From Candidatus Woesearchaeota archaeon (GTDB lineage Archaea; Nanobdellota; Nanobdellia; Woesearchaeales; UBA10216), in contig JACPBY010000005.1 in the NCBI GenBank assembly GCA_016180065.1, positions 128,848 through 162,370 of the forward strand: a stretch of DNA of 33,523 nt. Direction: 5' to 3'. A program made the position numbers and the translations under genes. This document shows, piece by piece, positions 12,219-21,702 of the stretch (positions are counted from its first letter, which is position 1; each line of letters starts with the position of its first letter). The notes under the pieces were generated by a model. That model did not search any database. It had not been told where the DNA came from and saw only the letters and a list, made by a program, of their open reading frames with translations.

Positions 12219-15200
12219 TTGTACTGCTTATGCATTGCATGGTGCATGTGCAGTGAATTTTCAATCCTATGCCGCTCCCCTGCCAGTTCTGAAAGCTTAA
12301 CCTTTATGACACGCTCAATAAGCCTGTGGTCCCAGCCTGCCCTTGCAAACAGCCTTACAATCTGCTCGGAAGACAGCCCTTTTGCCAGGCAGCGGTTGAT
12401 GAACGCCTCAACCTCTGCAACGCTTGGCGAAGATGAGGCGGAAAGAGGAACTGCAGCTGAGTGAGCATAAGCTGGGAAATGATGAACTGTTTGGGCAGGA
12501 TATGCAGCAGCATGTTGCACATGATGCACTGGAGCATGATAAGCCGGATGACTTGCTGCCGATGCATGATGGAGCTGGCTGGCATGATTGTTGGAAGGGT
12601 GATGCAGCGGATGATGATATGGAGGCTGCCCAGGATGCTTTGGCCTTCTTCCCGTATTTGAGAAGAAAGCCACTGCTGCCATGAATACTGCGATAAGCGC
12701 TGCAATAACCAAAGCAAGAAGTGCTGACTTGCCTGCCTTCCCAAGGCTTAATTTCTTTGGCTTGGCTGGCTGCTCCAATGGCGGGGCTGCGGGCTGCAAC
12801 TGCGGTGAAGGCTGTTCGGCTTTCAGCTTGGTCTCAGACTTTGCCTGCTCTGCTGGCTTTGGCTTAGCTGCGGCTTCTTTTTGAACGCCGTCAGGCTTTT
12901 GCTCAACTTTTTGCAGAGAAATTACTGCATTATTGAAGTCAAGGTTTATGAAGGTAATTGCAATGTCTTCCTTTCCATCGCCGTTCAGGTCAACAAGCCT
13001 TGTTTCTGCCTTGTTCAAAGTTAAGGCTTTGGCGGCCAGTGAGAAGTCCATGCTAACAGAGGCAGCCCTTACATCCCTGATTGTAAGCCTGTAACTGCGC
13101 TTGCCAAAACTGAATGCTATAATGTCCTTTTCCTTTGCCCTTAACTGCTGGGTCTTTCCCACAGGCCATGCATCAATATCGGAAAATGCAAACACCCTTC
13201 CTGCAACAGTTCCACCGCCTCCGCCGCCACCACTTCCCCCACTACCTCCACTGCCAACTCCGGCTGAGCCTTCTACAGAGCAGAGCTGTTCCTCAGCTGG
13301 CTTACTAAAGCCTGTGCCGCAGTTGGTGGCATCAGTGCAGGTTTTGGCCTGCTTGCCTGAAACACATTGGGTCCAGCCGGTGCAGGACCACGACTCTTGG
13401 CACTCAGCAAGCTCAACTACCGCTGAATTTGAAAGGCCGGAAATTATGTACTGGTCAGCTGATTCTGAGCAGGTGTAGCTGCCCTGTTTAACGCCGTTGC
13501 ACAGCACAACGTACTCATTGCTTCCTGTGCAGGACTGGCTTACTTCAGATATTGAACTAATTTCAGCGTCTTTCACGCAAACCCTGCTTACCTTGGCGAT
13601 TTTGTCAACAAAAATCGTCTTTGGCTCTGTTGCAGCAACTCCCGACACAAGAACATAGCCTGCCTTGGCAGATTCAGGCTGGGTTTCAGCAATGACCTCC
13701 CTGCAGTCAAGCCCATTCTTGTCAAAGTCGGCTGTGAACTCAGCCACCTGCTTTTCGCCATCCTTGAAATTCACCTTTTTCTTGCCTTCAACGTCCTTTG
13801 CACCTGAGCTTCCGTCAACGCTCACATCAAGCCTTGATGACTTGAGCCTGCCGTTGAAGCATATGAAGCTGTCCTCTGAATCATCAACGCCATCGTTATC
13901 AGCATCGGTATCGTCCCAGTCCGGCTGGTTGTCATCGTCATAGTCCATGTCGCCAATCGCGAACGCCTTTGCTTTGCTGGCTGCGGCAGTAACAAAAAGG
14001 TTACCTTCCGAAACAACAAGCTCTGAAGGCACCTCCTTCCAGCCATTGCACTTCAGGCTTGCAAAGTCAAAGTCCTCGCATGCAAACGCCTTCAGCTCAG
14101 TGTAGCGGATGTCAAGGTCTGAAAGCCTTCTGCCAAGGAACCATGAAGCAGAGCCATACTCCCATGAGGCGTTATTGGCAAATGACTCGTAAACAAGCAC
14201 GCCGTTCTGCAGAGAGGGAACTGTGCTGTGAGAAGTAACGATTGTGGTGTTTTCAACAAGCCTTGACTGCTTGTAAACAGATACCACAAAGTTATCGTCA
14301 TCATTCAGCCCTATCCAAAAGTCTGCCGGCGCGTCAGGAACAGTAAATTCCGCTGTTCCTTCAACATCAAGCCCATAATCACCAATAGCCGCGCTCCTTA
14401 CAGCAGGCTTCCCATCAGGATCCTGGAATGTTACGTTAACCTTCTTCTGCCCTACTACGACCACTTCCACAGGTTTGGCGTTGTTTAACCGGTTGTCATC
14501 AGTCAGGTTGTGCTCAGCTTCCAAAACATATTTTCCAGGCTTTGGAGGCGTCCAGTCAAAATCAACATAGTGCATGTCTGAATATTCATAGAATGAAATA
14601 TCATGAGCCGTTGAAACCACAACACCATCAGCCTCCAATGTAACGTTAAACGGCTCAGGCTCTGCAGTTCCGAGGTTAGCCAGCAGGGCATATACGTAGT
14701 TGTGAGTGCCGGCAAGCACTATCTCCGAAACTTCCAGGCTGCTCAGCTCAACATCCTTGCCATTCCTCTTAACAAACACAGTTCTTGAATCATTGTTGTT
14801 CTCCTCATTGCCTTCATTAGCTGCCTCTACCACAAGCTCAAGCGGCACATCACCAGCAAAAGACGGGGTCCAGTCAAAGCCAAATTCCACATATTCGCCA
14901 GGGGCAACCGTGCCAAGCTCCTTTTTGCCAACAAGCTTCCTGTCAGCCTCGCCCTTCACTTCATAAAGAGAAGCAACTGTGCTTTCTGCTGCCTTCATTC
15001 CAATGTTTACTGCTTCGACCCTCACATTAACAGCCTGGCCAACAACCGGATTTTCATCAGGATAGTATATGTAAACGGAAAGGTCTGCCTTGTCCTGAGG
15101 GACAACCCTCACAAAGCGTGTTGCATCGTTATCGCTCGGGTCAATGTCTCTTTTGGTTTCTGTGATGAGCTTCAGAAGCCTCTCCCCTGCCTTTTTTGGA

Positions 15201-18178
15201 ATCCAGCTGAAGCTAAGCGTTTTTGACTGCTTAACAGCCAAGGCATCTATGGTTTGGGTGCCAATGAGCGTGCCTTTTACTGCTGAAGGAGAAACTGTCC
15301 CTCCGCTTCTGGCTTCTACAACAAGGTTTCCTTCATCACTAATCTCGTTCTCGTAAAGAGAGACCACCACTTTTTTGGCAGGCTCGCTCCCTACGCTCCT
15401 CACTTCTGCCTGAACAGCTGATTTCACGCCTGTAACAAATTTTTTGTCAAAGTCCACGTTAAGCGAGCCTTCAACGTTAACGCCCTCCCTCATAGACCTG
15501 CCTTCCCTGCGGTCATAGTTGTTGCCAGCATAGCTGTCAAGGTCTACAGAAGCAAACCCAACCAGCAGGTATTTGCCAATTGCGCCTGGAGTCCAGTCAA
15601 CGACGGCATTTATCCCATCCCAACTGTCAAGGTTCCCAACCTGCTTTTCTGAAACAGTCGCTGTGCCCACATAAAATTCAGAGCCAAAGCTGTTGGAATA
15701 CTCCATGAAGAAGTGGACACCACTGCTGAGTCTCTGAACCCTCGATGTTTTGCTGAATGTGAGCTTCTCTGCTGTTTCAGGCTCACCCTTCTTTGAAACA
15801 GTCAGCACAATGCTTTTGCCATCCCTCACAGCTTCTATCTCATATTCTGTGCTGTTATAAGTCACATAGTGCTTTACAGGCTTGACAGGAGAGCCACCGC
15901 CACCGGGACCGCCTGGCTCGCCAGGAACTCCCTCACCGCCCTTAGCTTTATCTTTTCCTTTCTCTCCTTCCTTCGCAGAACTACTTGTTTCCTCAGGCTT
16001 TACAGGCTGCTCAATAACGCCTCCGCCGCCACCAGGACAAAGTATGGGCTCGCCAGGCGCGGGTTCAGGCTCAGCAGCCTTCACTTCAGATGCTGCTGGC
16101 ACGCTGCCACTTCTGCCTCCTCCACCTCCTCCACCACTGCCGCCGGTTGTAGGGCATCCTGTATCTTCCAAGTTGATGTACTTATAGACCGGCTCGTAAA
16201 GGTCAAAAAGCTGCGCCTTAATGCCTGTAGCCTTTACCTCACCGTTATTTGCTATGCGCAATACCACTCCTGTTTTTGTATTAACTACAGTTACAGTCTT
16301 GGCAGGCTCAACATACACAGAAACATCAGGGGCATTGTAATTCACATCAAACTCCTCACTGAACAAATCATTCAGGCTGTTCTCGTCATCAGGGGCTGTT
16401 GCCCTGATGGCAAGGCGGTGATATCCCTCCTCCGGGAAAAACTCAAATGAAACAGGCTTGCTTTCGCCGACAGCAAGTGAAGGGATTCTCAACCTATCCA
16501 GAAGATCAGCCCCATTACCACTATCATCAAAAAACTCAACAAGCACATCCTTTGCTTCCAGGCTGCCAACATTAACAACCCTGGCAGAAACCTTGAAAGG
16601 CTCGCCAAACAGGGCATCCCGGACAGACAAGCCAGCAACGCCAACATCAAGGCCGTGAGAGGGAACAGTAACTGAAGATGCTGTTGAGGCAGGCGAGAGC
16701 GTCCCAGTTCCAAGGAATGCTGCTGAGAGCTTTGATTCAGGCAATGCATTTTCAGGCATTGTGAAGTCCAGCTCAAACTCTCCTTCCCTGGCTATTGCCC
16801 TTGCAGCCTCAGAGTCGTCAACCTGTATTGAGACAATCTCCTCATTGCATTGCTGCCCGTTTGCATGGGAGCACGTGCCTGATAGATGAACCTTTTGCAG
16901 CTTTGTAAGCTGCGTCGGGGCATCAAGTGTGAGCCTGGTTTCAACAGCAGGAAGAGAAGCGTAGTTTATGATGTAAGAGACTTCATTGCCTGACGAGTCT
17001 TTTGCAACTAGCCTGATGTCAACCCTTTCTGCACTTTCCTGTGGGGTGAATGATGCTTCAAAAGTCCCTGACTCTCCCCCAGCGGAAAGCTTTTGCCATT
17101 CAGAAGCCGGAGAAATTCTTGCATAAATCTCAACAGATGAAACCAAGGTGTTGTCAGAGAACCAAACAAAAACCGGAAGGGCGCTGCCGGGAGTGAACCT
17201 TGGCGAAACGTCAACCTTCTCAAGCCTTGGCGGGCTTATGTCAGAAGCAGGGTAGGTGAAGGACGCATTGATTTCAGTGAGGTTCCAGATTTCGTAAGGA
17301 GCTGGAATCGTGAGCTCAACCCTGTAAGTGCCAGGCAGATCAACAGTTCTACGAAGCGCCTTGTGGCTGATTTTGCTTACGGTTGCACCAACGCCCTCTG
17401 TCAGCTCGCCTTCCTCAACTACCTTCCCATCTGCGGCCACGACCTTGTAGGCTGGAGCTGCGAAGAACTGCTTGTGCTCACACGATGTTTCGCCACAGAC
17501 ATCGCCTTCTGTGTAATAGCTCACAAAACCCTCGCCATTGCCAAGCCTGAGAAGCGGGTCTGAAAGGGTTATGCGGGCTTCACCTCCTCCCATGTCTTTA
17601 ACAAAAACGCTTGTGGGCAGGAAAGGAGGAGAGCCGAGAAGCACAGACCTTGACTCGCCAGCCACAGGGCTGTATCCTGCGTCATCAGAAGGGTAGAACT
17701 GCGAAGCAGAAGGCAAAACACCCTCAGGCCCCTCAACGGTGTAGCGGTGAAAAAGCTCTGTGCTGAAAGACCACTTGGTTGCATAAAATTCTTCAGGGCC
17801 GTCCTGGCCGAAAACATAATAGGTCGTGTTGAGCGGGGCAGGAAACACAGGGTCCTGGCCGAACTGCAAAGAGCCTCCGTACTCATGAACTGGCATTACC
17901 CACCAGTTCACTGAACCAAACTCAACAGGCACTGATGATGGAAAACCGTAGGAGTAATTCAGCTCTGCAACATCGGCTTTTGAGTAGCCCAGGTCAGTCT
18001 TTGTTGAGCCATCAACATTGTGCAAAACCCACCCTGCAAGGTAATGCTCAGATGAGGACAGGTAATCGTCTGTGTAATAGCAGCCCGAAACAAGGACTGC
18101 AACAGCAGCCAGCAGCGCTGCAACTACAAAACCACTGCGATAACCGCTGCAGTTATTTTTGTTAGCTCTTGTTTTCAT
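12215..18178 (-). CDS. Giant multi-domain surface lipoprotein (CARDB repeats, Ca-binding repeat, C-terminal membrane helix and His-rich tail)
   Basis: 1987 residues. The N-terminal signal FVVAALLAAVAVLVSGC gives a lipobox with C33 as the lipidated residue. At least five CARDB-like beta-sandwich modules follow (e.g. DVGVAGLSVRDALFGEPFKVSARVVNVGS; ADLSVYIYYPDENPVVGQAVNVRVEAVNIG; DVELSSLEVSEIVLAGTHNYVYALLANLG). The second CARDB unit is interrupted by a Gly/Pro/Lys-rich spacer and an extra small beta domain (TYNSTEYEIEAVRDGKSIVLTV). Then come a calcium-type acidic repeat DYDDDNQPDWDDTDADNDGVDDSEDS, a Cys/Trp module (CQESWSCTGWTQC), a VDLNGDGKEDI repeat, and a Lys/Pro/Ala linker. The C-terminus has a membrane helix (about 1818-1839), a His/Pro/Ala-rich tail to about 1919 and a small helical domain. 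The gene overlaps the upstream subtilase by ATGA. Likely role: surface scaffold or adhesin (inference). Confidence 0.85.
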   Translation of the reverse strand: MKTRANKNNCSGYRSGFVVAALLAAVAVLVSGCYYTDDYLSSSEHYLAGWVLHNVDGSTKTDLGYSKADVAELNYSYGFPSSVPVEFGSVNWWVMPVHEYGGSLQFGQDPVFPAPLNTTYYVFGQDGPEEFYATKWSFSTELFHRYTVEGPEGVLPSASQFYPSDDAGYSPVAGESRSVLLGSPPFLPTSVFVKDMGGGEARITLSDPLLRLGNGEGFVSYYTEGDVCGETSCEHKQFFAAPAYKVVAADGKVVEEGELTEGVGATVSKISHKALRRTVDLPGTYRVELTIPAPYEIWNLTEINASFTYPASDISPPRLEKVDVSPRFTPGSALPVFVWFSDNTLVSSVEIYARISPASEWQKLSAGGESGTFEASFTPQESAERVDIRLVAKDSSGNEVSYIINYASLPAVETRLTLDAPTQLTKLQKVHLSGTCSHANGQQCNEEIVSIQVDDSEAARAIAREGEFELDFTMPENALPESKLSAAFLGTGTLSPASTASSVTVPSHGLDVGVAGLSVRDALFGEPFKVSARVVNVGSLEAKDVLVEFFDDSGNGADLLDRLRIPSLAVGESKPVSFEFFPEEGYHRLAIRATAPDDENSLNDLFSEEFDVNYNAPDVSVYVEPAKTVTVVNTKTGVVLRIANNGEVKATGIKAQLFDLYEPVYKYINLEDTGCPTTGGSGGGGGGGRSGSVPAASEVKAAEPEPAPGEPILCPGGGGGVIEQPVKPEETSSSAKEGEKGKDKAKGGEGVPGEPGGPGGGGSPVKPVKHYVTYNSTEYEIEAVRDGKSIVLTVSKKGEPETAEKLTFSKTSRVQRLSSGVHFFMEYSNSFGSEFYVGTATVSEKQVGNLDSWDGINAVVDWTPGAIGKYLLVGFASVDLDSYAGNNYDRREGRSMREGVNVEGSLNVDFDKKFVTGVKSAVQAEVRSVGSEPAKKVVVSLYENEISDEGNLVVEARSGGTVSPSAVKGTLIGTQTIDALAVKQSKTLSFSWIPKKAGERLLKLITETKRDIDPSDNDATRFVRVVPQDKADLSVYIYYPDENPVVGQAVNVRVEAVNIGMKAAESTVASLYEVKGEADRKLVGKKELGTVAPGEYVEFGFDWTPSFAGDVPLELVVEAANEGNEENNNDSRTVFVKRNGKDVELSSLEVSEIVLAGTHNYVYALLANLGTAEPEPFNVTLEADGVVVSTAHDISFYEYSDMHYVDFDWTPPKPGKYVLEAEHNLTDDNRLNNAKPVEVVVVGQKKVNVTFQDPDGKPAVRSAAIGDYGLDVEGTAEFTVPDAPADFWIGLNDDDNFVVSVYKQSRLVENTTIVTSHSTVPSLQNGVLVYESFANNASWEYGSASWFLGRRLSDLDIRYTELKAFACEDFDFASLKCNGWKEVPSELVVSEGNLFVTAAASKAKAFAIGDMDYDDDNQPDWDDTDADNDGVDDSEDSFICFNGRLKSSRLDVSVDGSSGAKDVEGKKKVNFKDGEKQVAEFTADFDKNGLDCREVIAETQPESAKAGYVLVSGVAATEPKTIFVDKIAKVSRVCVKDAEISSISEVSQSCTGSNEYVVLCNGVKQGSYTCSESADQYIISGLSNSAVVELAECQESWSCTGWTQCVSGKQAKTCTDATNCGTGFSKPAEEQLCSVEGSAGVGSGGSGGSGGGGGGGTVAGRVFAFSDIDAWPVGKTQQLRAKEKDIIAFSFGKRSYRLTIRDVRAASVSMDFSLAAKALTLNKAETRLVDLNGDGKEDIAITFINLDFNNAVISLQKVEQKPDGVQKEAAAKPKPAEQAKSETKLKAEQPSPQLQPAAPPLEQPAKPKKLSLGKAGKSALLALVIAALIAVFMAAVAFFSNTGRRPKHPGQPPYHHPLHHPSNNHASQLHHASAASHPAYHAPVHHVQHAAAYPAQTVHHFPAYAHSAAVPLSASSSPSVAEVEAFINRCLAKGLSSEQIVRLFARAGWDHRLIERVIKVKLSELAGERHRIENSLHMHHAMHKQYN

Positions 18179-21100
18179 TTGGGTGCGGTTGTTGGATAGC
18201 CCTCATAGTCAATTATAACGTCAGTGTTAAGGCCGTTCTCAGGCCTGTCTGAAACGTAAACAACCTTGTTGCCATCAGGCATTTGCGGGGAGTATGCGGT
18301 GTAAGTTGTTTGAAACAGGTCGTCATCGTCATACACCCGCAGCGCCTTTTCCCACATGGCAAACCTCAAAGGAACCTTGCTGAAAGACTCAGCCTGAACC
18401 TTGAACTGCCGCGCATCAGCAGTGCTCAGAGGAACAGTTGCTTTAGCTCCTGGAAGCATGGAAACAGCCTCGGAAAGGACGAAATCAAGGGGGTTCTTAA
18501 AAAGGCTGACGGCATGCACAGTGTAAGAGCCGCTTTTAAGGCGGAATGTGTAGCTGTCTCCAATGAAGTCATAGCCGTATGACGCGCTGGCTGCCTGCTG
18601 GAAATCGTTGCTGTTAAGGTAGAAGTCGGCAAGCTGAGGCCTGCCCGCGGAGTCAACAGCTGAAACAACAATCTGGGAGAGCCTCGTGAAGGAAAACGGC
18701 ACATTAAGAATTTCCCATTCTGCAGGGGCTGGAGAAACAGGAACTTTCACTTCTATAGTTCCGACGAAGTAGCCCTCTGTGCCTGGCTGAACATCAACCA
18801 AAAGCTTTACCTTGCCATTTCCTTCCGGAGCTAAAGTGAGCGTTTCAGGCTCAACCTTTGCAAACTCATACACTTTCCCTTCCTCGTCAAACGTTACGGC
18901 GTCAAAGCCAAAGGTCGTTTCGTTGCCCAGAAGGTTCGTGACCTCAACATCAGTGGAGTAAGTTGTGCCTTCCGTAATCTCAAATGATATGCTCTGAGGA
19001 GAAACAGCCACAGCAGGGCTGAGAGCCCTGAGAACGTCAATCCTCCCAGCTCCCTGTTCTGTCGGGCTAATGCCAAGGCCGTGGGCGGTAAGCATCAGGG
19101 CTGACTTCACATCCTCAGGCTCCCATTCAGGATGAGCCTGAAGCAGAAGCGCAGCAGCTCCGGAAACATGCGGGGTTGCCATTGAAGTGCCTGAAATAGC
19201 TATGTGCTCATTGTCTAAACATCTTAATTGTTCTGCAATATCTTCACCTTCATCTATGAAAAACCTCCCTGCAGCGCATATGTCAACTCCCGGAGCTACA
19301 ACATCAGGCTTAAGCAGCATTCCGCCATCCCAGATAACAGGGCCGCGGGAGCTGAAACTGGCAAGGTTATCGCACTTGTCAACCGCGCCAACAGTTATGG
19401 CTTTCCTGGCTGTACCAGGGCTTCCTATTGTGTTGCTGCCATACTCGCCATCATTTCCTGCAGCAACCACGGCAACAACGCCGTTGCTCACAGCATTGTC
19501 AACTGCCTGCGACATTGGGTCATCGGGATTTCCGCGGCCGCCAAGGCTCATGCTTATGACATCAGCGTGGTCTGAGAAGTCATTATCGTCGTTGGGGTCA
19601 ACAGAGCGCTCAATAGCAGCAATAATATCCTCCATGCTCCCGTAGCCTTCTGAGTCAAGCACTTTGTAAGCATAAATATCAGCATCAGGAGCAACTCCTT
19701 TCAGAACGCCACTTCCGGCGGCGGTTGCGGCAACGTGGGTTCCATGGCCTGCGTCATCCATCGGGTCAGGGTCATTATTGTAAAAGTCGTAGCCGTCAGC
19801 AACCTTGCAGCCTGAGCCAAAGCAGCCTCCAAGGTCAGGATGGGTGTAGTCAACGCCTGTGTCAATAACAGCAATAGTAATGCCCTTGCCTGTCAGTACT
19901 GTTTCGGTTTTGTCCTTGAGCTTCCAGACCTCATCTGCGGAAATCTGGTTGACGCTGTTATCGAGCAGGGCAAAGACCTTGCCGTTGGGATAAACAGCCT
20001 TGACGCTGGGCAGCTTCCTAACAACAGCAACTTCCTCGTCCGAAAGGTTGGCTGCGAAGCCGCTGAAAGCCTTGCTATACTCCTTCACTATGCTTTTTGG
20101 CAGGTTTGGATTTGCCTGCTGCATCTCAAGCAATGCCTGGGCTTTCGCATCTGCCAGCTTTTTCCTGTAAGCATCAACGCTTTTCTTTACCAAATCATTC
20201 ACAGACTCTTTGGCATAGCTTCCAACCTTGGCTGCACCACCTGCACTTACAGAAGCAGCAACAAGCTCCCCCTCCACAGATGCCTTGTGCTTCAGCAGCG
20301 GCTCTGATTTTAGCTCGATTATGTGCGAGGCGACCTTTCGATGCTGCAAAGCAGCCCTCTTGACAGTCACTTTGTTGCCATTGCTATCAGCAAGCACGAA
20401 GCTTCCTGCAGTGCCAGAAATCTTTCTGGTGGATTTTCCCTGGCTGATAACAACTGCGCTGCCCTCAGATGTTATGCGGTAACCTGAAAGGTCAACACCA
20501 GAACTACTTTTGCCCTGCTCAACCTCAAAGCCAAGCGCCTTCAGCATTGCAATGTTGGCTTTTGACGCTTCAGACGCCTTTTGCCTTTGCTCAGACTGCT
20601 GTTGCGTAGGATACGCTTCCCCGCCGCCGCAGAAACTGGTGCAGAAGCCGTCCTTGCAGGAATAATAGACCGGACAGTCAAAATTTGTTGTGCACGGCTT
20701 TTTCTCATCCAAAGCCCTGACGCTGAACTCTGAAACATCAGCCAAAATCGAGCCGCCAGGCATTATAAGCTCTGCCTTGACCCTGAACCTGCCAGGCTCG
20801 GAAGCCGTGAAAACAGCTGCTGTGCCGAGCTCTGCAGAAAGGTCAAGAAAGCCAGAAGCAGGAACAGAAACATCTTTCGCATCAATTACTGTGCTGCCTC
20901 CTACATCCTCCCATTCCGGCTCAGGCGAGGCTGATTTTTTCTGGATTTTTATGGTGAGCTTCCCGAAAACCTCCTCAGGCTTCGGGTTGTCTATCAGAGA
21001 AACCGGCTTTGAGCCTTCCTGCCGGGCACCAACAAGCATGACAGAGTCGCCAATATTATAATAATTTTTGTCAGTTTCAACACTGACGCCCAACACGCCC

Positions 21101-21633
21101 GGCTCTGCAACCGCAGGCACAAGGCTGAACTCAGACAGGACAACAGTCCCGGCAGATGCAGAAACGACAGTGAACTCAACATTGCAGGGATAAGCGCTGC
21201 ACTGCCTGCCAATCTCATAAGAGAAATCACCTATGCCCTCCGGCTGCCCGGGCAGGCTCCCAGAGCGCTCATAAACAGTTTCAGGCCCTATGCCCAGCAC
21301 AATCCCAGATGCTGTGCCGCTTATTGAAGCAGTAGCTGCTGAAACAGGGCTGTTGACAACAAGCCTAAGCTGCCTCGGAACAGATGCCTCAGCGCTCAGC
21401 ACTGCCCCTGTTTTGAAGCTGCCCTCATCAAGCACAACCACAGAATAAGCCTTCCCAACAGCGCCAAAATTAAGGGTATAGATGTTAAATACTGCAAAGC
21501 CCACAACGCCAAGAAGCACGATTACCGCGAGAATCATGAAAGACAGGCGGCTGTAAACCGCTACCGCATTATGCCTGTGGTCCCAAGCAGAGCTTCCATG
21601 AATGCCTCCATGCACGCCTTTTTTACCAAACAT
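18175..21633 (-). CDS. Membrane-anchored subtilisin-like serine protease (peptidase S8)
   Basis: 1152 residues. A short cytoplasmic N-terminus is followed by one membrane helix (about 31-56, SFMILAVIVLLGVVGFAVFNIYTL). An external region with beta sandwiches and a Cys cluster (CTTNFDC...CKDGFC) comes next, then an I9-type propeptide (about 437-556, HIIELKSEP...AFSGFAANLSDEEVAVVRKLPSVKAVYPN). The catalytic domain (about 583-870) has D591 in AVIDTGVDYTHPD, H630 in GHGTHVA, oxyanion N727 in AAGNDG and S817 in GTSMATPHVSG, so the triad is intact. C-terminal beta domains follow. The likely job is maturation or turnover of surface proteins; the partner lipoprotein gene starts within its stop codon (ATGA), so the two are made together. 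A box A near 21685 gives a leader of about 28 bases. Confidence 0.93.
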   Translation of the reverse strand: MFGKKGVHGGIHGSSAWDHRHNAVAVYSRLSFMILAVIVLLGVVGFAVFNIYTLNFGAVGKAYSVVVLDEGSFKTGAVLSAEASVPRQLRLVVNSPVSAATASISGTASGIVLGIGPETVYERSGSLPGQPEGIGDFSYEIGRQCSAYPCNVEFTVVSASAGTVVLSEFSLVPAVAEPGVLGVSVETDKNYYNIGDSVMLVGARQEGSKPVSLIDNPKPEEVFGKLTIKIQKKSASPEPEWEDVGGSTVIDAKDVSVPASGFLDLSAELGTAAVFTASEPGRFRVKAELIMPGGSILADVSEFSVRALDEKKPCTTNFDCPVYYSCKDGFCTSFCGGGEAYPTQQQSEQRQKASEASKANIAMLKALGFEVEQGKSSSGVDLSGYRITSEGSAVVISQGKSTRKISGTAGSFVLADSNGNKVTVKRAALQHRKVASHIIELKSEPLLKHKASVEGELVAASVSAGGAAKVGSYAKESVNDLVKKSVDAYRKKLADAKAQALLEMQQANPNLPKSIVKEYSKAFSGFAANLSDEEVAVVRKLPSVKAVYPNGKVFALLDNSVNQISADEVWKLKDKTETVLTGKGITIAVIDTGVDYTHPDLGGCFGSGCKVADGYDFYNNDPDPMDDAGHGTHVAATAAGSGVLKGVAPDADIYAYKVLDSEGYGSMEDIIAAIERSVDPNDDNDFSDHADVISMSLGGRGNPDDPMSQAVDNAVSNGVVAVVAAGNDGEYGSNTIGSPGTARKAITVGAVDKCDNLASFSSRGPVIWDGGMLLKPDVVAPGVDICAAGRFFIDEGEDIAEQLRCLDNEHIAISGTSMATPHVSGAAALLLQAHPEWEPEDVKSALMLTAHGLGISPTEQGAGRIDVLRALSPAVAVSPQSISFEITEGTTYSTDVEVTNLLGNETTFGFDAVTFDEEGKVYEFAKVEPETLTLAPEGNGKVKLLVDVQPGTEGYFVGTIEVKVPVSPAPAEWEILNVPFSFTRLSQIVVSAVDSAGRPQLADFYLNSNDFQQAASASYGYDFIGDSYTFRLKSGSYTVHAVSLFKNPLDFVLSEAVSMLPGAKATVPLSTADARQFKVQAESFSKVPLRFAMWEKALRVYDDDDLFQTTYTAYSPQMPDGNKVVYVSDRPENGLNTDVIIDYEGYPTTAPK

Positions 21634-21684
21634 CCAGGCTCACAACTCTTTTCTACAGGATCATCACTAAACTCACAGCAGGAG

Positions 21685-21692
21685 TATTTAAT
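21685..21692 (-). promoter_or_regulatory. Box A of the subtilase-giant lipoprotein operon
   Basis: ATTAAATA on the minus strand, about 55 bases before the ATG at 21633. It predicts one of the few leadered mRNAs in the window, with a leader of about 28 bases. Confidence 0.45.
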
Positions 21693-21702
21693 TGTTGCTG
21701 AA

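Noticed and set aside
12424-12684. Plus-strand Asp/His-rich open frame
   Set aside because: It is the complement of the His/Pro-rich tail of the giant lipoprotein, which has far stronger support.
15882-16187. Plus-strand Pro-rich open frame
   Set aside because: It is antisense to the Gly-rich spacer of the giant lipoprotein; a by-product of GGN codons.
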